This document shows positions 1 to 8,820 of a stretch of 64,000 nt of DNA, piece after piece. Within the stretch, counting starts at the first letter, position 1. Every line of letters begins with the position of its first letter. Where the stretch lies: assembly GCF_029227915.1 (NCBI RefSeq), contig NC_079887.1, forward strand, positions 4,154,001-4,218,000. Reading direction: 5' to 3'. The notes under the pieces were generated by a model, which saw nothing but the letters and a program-made list of their open reading frames with translations, ran no database searches and was not told where the DNA came from. The translations under genes and the position numbers were made by a program. Source of the DNA: Hydractinia symbiolongicarpus. Its lineage: Eukaryota; Cnidaria; Hydrozoa; Anthoathecata; Hydractiniidae.

Positions 1-586
1 GAGACGCGGAATAAAAGAAGTTTAATCGCCGGCAAACGAAAACCCGCCATTTCCCGTAAACCCAGGAATCGGCCCGTATAGTCAAAAGTATACGAAGAAA
101 GTACCCAGGGAGTAAACTTATTTCCCGAACGATTTTTTATATTATTTTTTCACCACTAAAACGCATGAGACTTGTAGTTTTCAAAAATGTTTTCATTTTT
201 GATAGGACGCTGAATAAAAGAAGTTTAATCGCCGGCAAACGAAAACCCGCGATTTCCCGTAAATCCCGGACTCGGCCCGTATAGTCAAAAGTATACAAAG
301 AAAGTACCCAGGGAGTAAACTCATTTCCCGATCGATTTTTTATATTATTATTTCACCCCTAAAGCCCATGAGACTTGTAGTTTTTAAAAATGTTTTCATT
401 TTTGATGAGACGCTGAATAAAAGGAGTTTAATCGCCGGCAAACGAAAACCCGCCATTTCCCGTAAACCCCGGACTCGGTCCGTATAGTCAAAAGTATACA
501 AAGAAAGTAACCAGGGATTAAACTCATTTTCCGAACGATTTTTTGAATTATTTTTTCACCACTAAAACGCATGAGACTTGTAGTTT

Positions 587-608
587 TCAAAAATGTTTTC
601 ATTTTTGA
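587..608. repeat. Hairpin dyad of the monomer (representative copy)
   Basis: A perfect inverted repeat, left arm TCAAAAATG and right arm CATTTTTGA, surrounds a TTTT loop. An equivalent element occupies the same place in essentially every monomer. Variants mostly alter the left arm (TCAGAAATG, TCAAAAGTG, TTAAAAATG, TCCAAAATG). The right arm is usually intact and changes mainly at its last bases (CATTTTTAA, CATTTTTCA). Short inverted repeats able to extrude hairpins occur in many centromeric satellites; a role here is inference. Confidence 0.85.
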
Positions 609-672
609 TGAGACGCTGAATAAAAGAAGTTTAATCGCCGGCAAACGAAAACCCGCGACTTCCCGTAAATCC

Positions 673-685
673 CGGGCTTGGCCCG
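673..685. repeat. GC-rich dyad CGGGC-TTG-GCCCG (representative copy)
   Basis: Five-base perfect arms around a three-base loop, immediately followed by the GTATA dyad. It is intact in subtypes with CCCGGGCTTGGCCCG. It is weakened in those with CTTGTCCCG (4-bp arms) or CTTTGCCCG, and lost in those with GGACTCGGCCCG or GGATTCGGCCCG. The site therefore separates subtypes as well as being a possible structural element. Confidence 0.75.
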
Positions 686-702
686 TATAGTCAAAAGTAT
701 AC
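685..702. repeat. AT-rich dyad GTATA...TATAC (representative copy)
   Basis: Inverted GTATA and TATAC arms flank an eight-base centre (GTCAAAAG or GTCGAATG). The right side contains the palindrome GTATAC. In subtype A the right arm becomes GTATATAAAG and in another subtype the left arm becomes GTAAA, so the symmetry is not preserved everywhere. Confidence 0.6.
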
Positions 703-740
703 AAAGAAAGTACCCAGGGAGTAAACTCATTTCCCGAACG

Positions 741-759
741 ATTTTTTAAATTATTTTTT
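741..759. repeat. A/T tract block of the monomer (representative copy)
   Basis: Two T6 runs separated by AAATTA form the most AT-rich part of the monomer, followed by the CACCAC block and then the A5/T4/T5 runs of the hairpin. Runs at roughly helical spacing would be expected to bend DNA. Variants include TTTAGATT, TTATCTTTT, TTGAATT and TTTTTAATTT; each marks particular monomer lineages. Confidence 0.6.
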
Positions 760-812
760 CACCACTAAAACGCATGAGACTTGTATTTTTCAAAAGTGTT
801 TTCATTTTTGAT

Positions 813-2233
813 GAGACGCTGAATTAAAGAAGTTTAATCGCCGGCAAACGAAAACCCGCGATTTCCCGTAAATCCCGGGCTTGGCCCGTGTAGTTGAATG
901 TATATAAAGAAAGTACCCAGGAAGTAAACTGATTTCCCGAACGATTTTTCAAATTATTTTTGCACCACTAGAACGAATGAGACTTGTAGTTTTCAAAAAT
1001 GTTTTCATTTTTAATGAGACGCTTAATGAAAGAGTTTTAATCGCCGGCAAACGAAAACCCGCGATTTCCCGTAAATCCCGGGCTTGTCCCGTATTGTCGA
1101 ATGTATACAAAGAAAGTGCCCTGTGAGTAAAGTCATTTCCAGAACGATTTTTTAAATTATTTTTCCACCACTAAAACGCATGAGACTTGTAGTTTTCAGA
1201 AATGTTTTCATTTTTGATGAGACGCTGAATAAAAGTGGTTTAATCGCCGGCAAACGAAAACCCGTGATTTCCCGTAAATCCCGGGCTTGGTCCGTATAGT
1301 CAAAAGTATACAAAGAAAGTAACCAGGGAGTAAACTCATTTCCAAAACGATATTATAAATTTTCTTTTCACCACTAAAACGCATGAGAATTGTTGTTTTC
1401 AAAAATGTTTTCATTTTTGATGAGACGCGGAATAAAGGAAGTTTAATCGCCGGCAAACGAAAACCCGCCATTTCCCGTAAACCCAGGAATCGGCCCGTAT
1501 AGTCAAAAGTATACAAAGAAAGTACCCAGGGAGTAAACTTATTTCCCGAACGATTTTTTATATTATTTTTTCACCACTAAAACGCATGAGACTTGTAGTT
1601 TTCAAAAATGTTTTCATTTTTGATAGGACGCTGAATAAAAGAAGTTTAATCGCCGGCAAACGAAAACCCGCGATATCCCGTAAATCCCGGACTCGGCCCG
1701 TATAGTCAAAAGTATACAAAGAAAGTACCCAGGGAGTAAACTCATTTCCCGAACGATTTTTTAAATTATTTTTTCACCACTAAAACGCATGAGACTTGTA
1801 GTTTTCAAAAATGTTTTCATTTTTCATGAGACGCTCAATGAAAGAGGTTTAATCGCCGGCAAACGAAAACCCGCGATTTCCCGTAAATCCCGGGCTTGGC
1901 CCGTATAGTTGAATGTATACAAAGAAAGTACCCTGTCAGTAAACTCATTTCCAGAACGATTTTTTAAATTATTTTTTCACCCCTAAAACGCATAAGACTT
2001 GTAGTTTTCAAAAATGTTTTCATTTTTGATGAGACGCTGAATAAAAGAAGTTTAATCGCCGGCAAACGAAAAACCGCGATTTCCCGTAAATCCCGGGCTT
2101 GGCCCGTATAGTCAAAAGTATACAAAGAAAGTACCCAGGGAGTAAACTCATTTCCCGAACGATTTTTTAAATTATTTTTTCACCACTAAAACGCATGAGA
2201 CTTGTATTTTTCAAAAGTGTTTTCATTTTTGAT
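813..2233. repeat. Complete seven-monomer HOR unit A-B-C-D-E-F-G
   Basis: Monomers begin at 813 (A), 1016 (B), 1219 (C), 1422 (D), about 1625 (E), 1828 (F) and 2031 (G). The next A-like monomer starts at 2234, exactly 1,421 bp (7 x 203) later, followed again by B, C and D. It is the clearest full example of the ancestral order for the left third of the window. Confidence 0.75.
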
Positions 2234-5200
2234 GAGACGCTGAATAAAAGAAGTTTAATCGCCGGCAAACGAAAACCCGCGATTTCCCGTAAATCCCGGG
2301 CTTGGCCCGTATAGTTGAATGTATATAAAGAAAGTACCCAGGGAGTAAACTGATTTCCCGAACGATTTTTCAAATTATTTTTGCACCACTAGAACAAATG
2401 AGACTTGTAGTTTTCAAAAATGTTTTCATTTTTAATGAGACGCTTAATGAAAGAGTTTTAATCGCCGGCAAACGAAAACCCGCGATTTCCCGTAAATCCC
2501 GGGCTTGTCCCGTATAGTCGAATGTATACAAAGAAAGTGCCCTGTGAGTAAAGTCATTTCCAGACGATTTTTTAAATTATTTTTCCACCACTAAAACGCA
2601 TGAGACTCGTAGTTTTCAGAAATGTTTTCATTTTTGATGAGACGCTGAATAAAAGTGGTTTAATCGCCGGCAAACGAAAAGCCGTGATTTCCCGTAAATC
2701 CCGGGCTTGGTCCGTATAGTCAAAAGTATACAAAGAAAGTAACCAGGGAGTAAACTCATTTCCAAAACGATATTTTAAAATTTCTTTTCACCACTAAAAC
2801 GAATGAGAATTGTTGTTTTCAAAAATGTTTTCATTTTTGATGAGACGCGGAATAAAAGAAGTTTAATCGCCGGCAAACGAAAACCCGCCATTTCCCGTAA
2901 ACCCAGGAATCGGCCCGTATAGTCAAAAGTATACAAAGAAAGTACCCAGGGAGTAAACTCATTTCCCGAACGATTTTTTAAATTATTTTTTCACCACTAA
3001 AACGCATGAGACTTGTATTTTTCAAAAGTGTTTTCATTTTTGATGAGACGCTGAATTAAAGAAGTTTAATCGCCGGCAAACGAAAACCCGCGATTTCCCG
3101 TAAATCCCGGGCTTGGCCCGTTTAGTTGAATGTATATAAAGAAAGTACCCAGGGAGTAAACTGATTTCCCGAACGATTTTTTAAATTATTTTTGCACCAC
3201 TAGAACGAATGAGACTTGTAGTTTTCAAAAATGTTTTCATTTTTGATGAGACGCTGAATAAAAGAAGTTTAATCGCCGGCAAACGAAAACCCGCGACTTC
3301 CCGTAAATCCCGGGCTTGGCCCGTATAGTCAAATGTATACAAAGAAAGTACCCAGGGAGTAAACTCATTTCCCGAACGATTTTTTAAATTATTTTTTCAC
3401 CACTAAAACGCATGAGACTTGTATTTTTCAAAAGTGTTTTCATTTTTGATGAGACGCTGAATTAAAGAAGTTTAATCGCCGGCAAACGAAAACCCGCGAT
3501 TTCCCGTAAATCCCGGGCTTGGCCCGTATAGTTGAATGTATATAAAGAAAGTACCCAGGGAGTAAACTGATTTCCCGAACGATTTTTCAAATTATTTTTG
3601 CACCACTAGAACGAATGAGACTTGTAGTTTTCAAAAATGTTTTCATTTTTAATGAGACGCTTAATGAAAGAGTTTTAATCGCCGGCAAACGAAAACCCGC
3701 GATTTCCCGTAAATCCCGGGCTTGTCCCGTATAGTCGAATGTATACAAAGAAAGTGCCCTGTGAGTAAAGTCATTTCCAGAACGATTTTTTAAATTATTT
3801 TTCCACCACTAAAACGCATGAGACTTGTAGTTTTCAGAAATGTTTTCATTTTTGATGAGACGCTGAATAAAAGTGGTTTAATCGCCGGCAAACGAAAACC
3901 CGTGATTTCCCGTAAATCCCGGGCTTGGTCCGTATAGTCAAAAGTATACAAAGAAAGTAACCAGGGAGTAAACTCATTTCCAGAACGATTTTTTAAATTA
4001 TTTTTTCACCCCTAAAACGCATAAGACTTGTAGTTTTCAAAAATGTTTTCATTTTTGATGAGACGCTGAATAAAAGAAGTTTAATCGCCGGCAAACGAAA
4101 ACCCGCGACTTCCCGTAAATCCCGGGCTTGGCCCGTATAGTCAAAAGTATACAAAGAAAGTACCCAGGGAGTAAACTCATTTCCCGAACGATTTTTTAAA
4201 TTATTTTTTCACCACTAAATCGCATGAGACTTGTATTTTTCAAAAGTGTTTTCATTTTTGATGAGACGCTGAATTAAAGAAGTTTAATCGCCGGCAAACG
4301 AAAACCCGCGATTTCCCGTTAATCCCGGGTTGGCCCGTATAGTTGAATGTATATAAAGAAAGTACCCAGGGAGTAAACTGATTTCCCGAACGATTTTTCA
4401 AATTATTTTTGCACCACTAGAACGAATGAGACTTGTAGTTTTCAAAAATGTTTTCATTTTTAATGAGACGCTTAATGAAAGAGTTTTAATCGCCGGCAAA
4501 CGAAAACCCGCGATTTCCCGTAAATCCCGGGCTTGTCCCGTATAGTCGAATGTATACAAAGAAAGTGCCCTGTGAGTAAAGTCATTTCCAGAACGATTTT
4601 TTAAATTATTTTTCCACCACTAAAATGCATGAGACTTGTAGTTTTCAGAAATGTTTTCATTTTTGATGAGACGCTGAATAAAAGTGGTTTAATCGCCGGC
4701 AAACGAAAACCCGTGATTTCCCGTAAATCCCGGGCTTGGTCCGTATAGTCAAAAGTATACAAAGAAAGTAACCAGGGAGTAAACTCATTTCCAAAACGAT
4801 ATTATAAATTTTCTTTTCACCACTAAAACGCATGAGAATTGTTGTTTTCAAAAATGTTTTCATTTTTGATGAGACGCGGAATAAAAGAAGTTTAATCGCC
4901 GGCAAACGAAAACCCGCCATTTCCCGTAAACCCAGGAATCGGCCCGTATAGTCAAAAGTATACAAAGAAAGTACCCAGGGAGTAAACTTATTTCCCGAAC
5001 GATTTTTTATATTATTTTTCCACCACTAAAACGCATGAGACTTGTAGTTTTCAAAAATGTTTTCATTTTTGATAGGACGCTGAATAAAAGAAGTTTAATC
5101 GCCGGCAAACGAAAACCCGCGATTTCCCGTAAATCCCGGGCTTGGGCCGTATAGTTGAATGTATACAAAGAAAGTACCCTGTGAGTAAACTCATTTCCAG

Positions 5201-7026
5201 AACGATTTTTTAAATTATTTTTGCACCCCTAAAACGCATAAGACTTGCAGTTTTCAAAAATGTTTTCATTTTTGATGAGACGCTGAATAAAAGAAGTTTA
5301 ATCGCCGGCAAACGAAAAACCGCGATTTCCCGTAAATCCCGGGCTTGGCCCGTATAGTCAAAAGTAAACAAAGAAAGTACCCAGGGAGTAAACTCATTTC
5401 CCGAACGATTTTTTAAATTATTTTTTCACCACTAAAACGCATGAGACTTGTATTTTTCAAAAGTGTTTTCATTTTTGATGAGACGCTGAATTAAAGAAGT
5501 TTAATCGCCGGCAAACGAAAACCCGCGATTTCCCGTAAATCCCGGGCTTGGCCCGTATAGTTGAATGTATATAAAGAAAGTACCCACGGAGTAAACTGAT
5601 TTCCCGAACGATTTTTTAAATTATTTTTGCACCACTAGAACGAATGAGACTTGTAGTTTTCAAAAATGTTTTCATTTTTGATGAGACGCTGAATAAAAGA
5701 CGTTTAATCGCCGGCAAACGAAAACCCGCGACTTCCCGTAAATCCCGGGCTTGGCCCGTATAGTCAAAAGTATACAAAGAAAGTACCCAGGGAGTAAACT
5801 CATTTCCCGAACGATTTTTTAAATTATTTTTTCACCACTAAAACGCATAAGACTTGTATTTTTCAAAAGTGTTTTCATTTTTGATGAGACGCTGAATTAA
5901 AGAAATTTAATCGCCGGCAAACGAAAACCCGCGATTTCCCGTAAATCCCGGGCTTGGTCCGTATAGTCAAAAGTATACAAAGAAAGTAACCAGGGAGTAA
6001 ACTCATTTCCAAAACGATATTTTAAATTTTCTTTTCACCACTAAAACGCATGAGACTTGTAGTTTTCAAAAATGTTTTCATTTTTGATAGGACGCTGAAT
6101 AAAAGAAGTTTAATCGCCGGCAAACGAAAACCCGCGATTTCCCGTAAATCCCGGACTCGGCCCGTATAGTCAAAAGTATACAAAGAAAGTACCCAGGGAG
6201 TAAACTCATTTCCCGAACGATTTTTTAAATTATTTTTTCACCACTAAAACGCATGAGACTTGTAGTTTTCAAAAATGTTTTCATTTTTCATGAGACGCTC
6301 AATGAAAGAGGTTTAATCGCCGGCAAACGAAAACCCGCGATTTCCCGTAAATCCCGGGCTTGGCCCGTATAGTCGAATGTATACAAAGAAAGTACCCTGT
6401 GAGTAAACTCATTTCCAGAACGATTTTTTAAATTATTTTTTCACCACTAAAACGCATAAGACTTGTAGTTTTCAAAAATGTTTTCATTTTTGATGAGACG
6501 CTGAATAAAAGAAGTTTAATCGCCGGCAAACGAAAAACCGCGATTTCCCGTAAGTCCCGGGCTTGGCCCGTATAGTCAAAAGTATACAAAGAAAGTACCC
6601 AGGGAGTAAACTCATTTCCCGAACGATTTTTTAAATTATTTTTTCACCACTAAAACGCATGAGACTTGTATTTTTCAAAAGTGTTTTCATTTTTGATGAG
6701 ACGCTGAATTAAAGAAGTTTAATCGCCGGCAAACGAAAACCCGCGATTTCCCGTAAATCCCGGGCTTGGCCCGTTTAGTTGAATGTATATAAAGAAAGTA
6801 CCCAGGGAGTAAACTGATTTCCCGAACGATTTTTTAAATTATTTTTGCACCACTAGAACGAATGAGACTTGTAGTTTTCAAAAATGTTTTCATTTTTAAT
6901 GAGACGCTTAATGAATGAGGTTTAATCGCCGGCAAACGAAAACCCGCGATTTCCCGTAAATCCCGGGCTTGGCCCGTATAGTCGAATGTATACAAAGAAA
7001 GTACCCTGTGAGTAAAGTCATTTCCA

Positions 7027-8244
7027 GAACGATTTTTTAAATTATCTTTTCACCACTAAAACGCATGAGACTTGTAGTTTTCAAAAATGTTTTCATTTTT
7101 GATGAGACGCTGAATAAAAGAAGTTTAATCGCCGGCAAACGAAAACCTGCGATTTACCGTAAATCCCGGACTCGGCCCATATAGTCAAAAGTATACAAAG
7201 AAAGTACCCTGGGATTAAACTCATTTCCCGAACGATTTTTTAAATTATTTTTTCACCACTAAAACGCATGAGACTTGTAGTTTTCAAAAATGTTTTCATT
7301 TTTGATGAGACGCTGAATAAAAGAAGTTTAATCGCCGGGAAACAAAAACCTGCGATTTCCCGTAAATCCCGGACTCGGCCCGTAAAGTCAAAAGTATACA
7401 AAGAAAGTACCCAGGGAGTAAACTCATTTCCCAAACGATTTTTTAAATTATTATTTCACCACTAAAGCCCATGAGACTTGTTGATTTTAAAAATGTTTTC
7501 ATTTTTGATGAGACGCTGAATTAAAGAAGTTTAATTGCCGGCAAACGAAAACCCGCGACTTCCCGTAAATCCCGCATTCGGCCCGTATAGTCAAAAGTAT
7601 ACAAAGAAAGTACCCAGGGAGTAAACTTATTCCCCGAACGATTTTTTAAATTATCTTTTCACCACTAAAACGCATGAGACTTGTAGTTTTCAAAAAATTT
7701 TTCATTTTTGATGAGACGCTGAAAAAAAGAAGTTTAATCGCCGGCAAACGAAAACCTGCGATTTACCGTAAATCCCGGACTCGGCCCATATAGTCAAAAG
7801 TATACAAAGAAAGTACCCTGGGATTAAACTCATTTCCCGAACGATTTTTTAAATTATTTTTTCACCACTAAAACGCATGAGACTTGTAGTTTTCAAAAAT
7901 GTTTTCATTTTTGATAAGACGCTGAATAAAAGAAGTTTAATCGCCGGGAAATGAAAACGTGCGATTTCCCGTAAATCCCGGACTCGGCCCGTAAAGTCAA
8001 AAGTATACAAAGAAAGTACCCAGGGAGTAAACTCATTTCCCAAACGATTTTTTAAATTATTATTTCACCACTAAAGCCCATGAGACTTGTTGATTTCAAA
8101 AATGTTTTCATTTTTGATGAGACGCTGAATAAAAGAAGTTTAATCGCCGGCAAACGAAAACCCGCGACTTCCCGTAAATCCCGGATTCGGCCCGTATAGT
8201 CAAAAGTATACAAAGAAAGTACCCAGGGAGTATACTCATTCCCC
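7027..8244. repeat. Tandem duplication of a 3-monomer (609-bp) unit
   Basis: Copy 1 is 7027-7635 and copy 2 is 7636-8244, a constant 609-bp offset. Both contain in order TTATCTTTTC, the unusual GATTTACCGT and CCCATATAG words, CCCTGGGATTAAAC, CCGTAAAGTC, and AAGCCCATGAGACTTGTTGATTT. Copy 2 has several private changes (GAAAAAAAGAAG, AAATGAAAACGTG), so this duplication is older than most of the larger ones here. Confidence 0.75.
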
Positions 8245-8820
8245 GAACGATTTTTTAAATTATTATTTCACCCCTAAAGCCCATGAGACTTGTAGTTTTT
8301 AAAAATGTTTTCATTTTTGATGAGACGCTGAATAAAAGGAGTTTAATCGCCGGCAAACGAAAACCCGCCATTTCCCGTAAACCCCGGACTCGGTCCGTAT
8401 AGTCAAAAGTATACAAAGAAAGTAACCAGGGATTAAACTCATTTCCCGAACGATTTTTTGAATTATTTTTTCACCACTAAAACGCATGAGACTTGTAGTT
8501 TTCAGAAATGTTTTCATTTTTGATGAGACGCTTAATAAAAGTGGTTTAATCGCCGGCAAACGAAAACCCACGATTTCCCGTAAATCCCGGGCTTGGCCCG
8601 TATAGTCGAATGTATACAAAGAAAGTACCCTGTGAGTAAACTCATTTCCAGAACGATTTTTTAGATTATTTTTTCACCACTAAAACGCATAAGACTTGTA
8701 GTTTTCAAAAATCTTTTCGATTTTGATGAGACGCTGAATAAAAGAAGTTTAATCGCCGGCAAACGAAAACCCGCGATTTCCCGTAAATCCCGGGCTTGGC
8801 CCGTATAGTCAAAAGTATAC
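8245..8820. repeat. Satellite connecting segment between duplications
   Basis: About three monomers of mixed subtype: one with CCCGCC/GGACTCGGTCC, one with AAAAGTGGTTT and GTCGAATG, and one with TTTTCGATTTTG, a private change in the hairpin right arm near 8718. No gene-like or non-satellite sequence is seen. Confidence 0.7.

Larger units (their letters stand above)
610..812. repeat. Representative monomer and its internal layout
   Basis: Counting from GAGACGC, this monomer has an A-rich stretch (about 9-20), a GCCGGC palindrome (28-33), the word TTTCCCGTAAATCCCGGG (about 50-67), the CGGGC-TTG-GCCCG dyad (64-76), the GTATA/TATAC dyad (76-93), a TACCCAGGGAG block (about 102-112), a second ATTTCCCG (about 119-126), a T6-A3-TTA-T6 tract (about 132-150), CACCACTAAAACGCATGAGAC (150-171) and the terminal 22-bp hairpin (181-202). 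Hand count of a typical monomer: 41 C, 36 G and 12 CpG in 203 bp. A repeat of 203 bp is close to one nucleosome plus linker, as in many satellites, though phasing cannot be read from sequence. Confidence 0.9.
1..7026. repeat. Seven-monomer HOR region with shortened units
   Basis: Subtypes seen: A (GAATTAAAG head, TTGAATGTATATAAAG, ACTGATTT, GCACCACTAGAACGAATG); B (CTTAATGAAAGAGTTTT, CTTGTCCCG, GTGCCCTGTGAG); C (CAGAAATG before it, AAAAGTGGTTT, GGTCCG, CCAAAACGATATT); D (GACGCGGAAT, CCCGCC, CCCAGGAATCGG); E (GATAGGACGC, GGACTCGG); F (CATGAGACGCTCAATG); G (CATAAGAC before it, AAAACCGCG). Subtype D begins at 1, 1422, 2842 and 4871, steps of 1421, 1420 and 2029 bp (7, 7 and 10 monomers). Order A-B-C-D-E-F-G is complete from 813 to 2233. 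Elsewhere units skip directly from D or C back to G or A. Confidence 0.8.

Noticed and set aside
571-614. A miniature transposon inside each monomer (inverted repeat flanked by direct ATGAGAC).
   Set aside because: The inverted repeat is only 22 bp and there is no related free-standing element. It is kept as a weak finding about monomer origin but not annotated as a mobile element.
396-704. Minus-strand ORF of 102 codons and about ten near-copies elsewhere (for example 1208-1516, 9325-9633, 54574-54882).
   Set aside because: It is satellite read across one and a half monomers. Since 203 is not a multiple of 3, the second half is the same DNA in another frame. There is no codon conservation pattern, no initiation context and no larger gene; copies arise wherever a stop is lost by subtype change.
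7240-7465. Paired overlapping 64/65-codon ORFs on opposite strands, repeated in many monomers (for example 20228-20453, 63438-63663).
   Set aside because: The plus ORF starts at the ATG of CATGAGAC and stops in CACCACTAA of the next monomer; the minus ORF is its shadow. Both exist only in the CCGTAAAGTC subtype because it removes a stop codon. Base changes between copies fall at all codon positions.
8597-8610. CENP-B-box-like word: CCCGTATAGTCGAA resembles the reverse complement of the core (CCCGnnTnnnnCGAA).
   Set aside because: The spacing is one base short (three bases instead of four between T and CGAA), and it is present only in GTCGAATG subtypes. It does not meet the defined motif, though a diverged protein could still bind.
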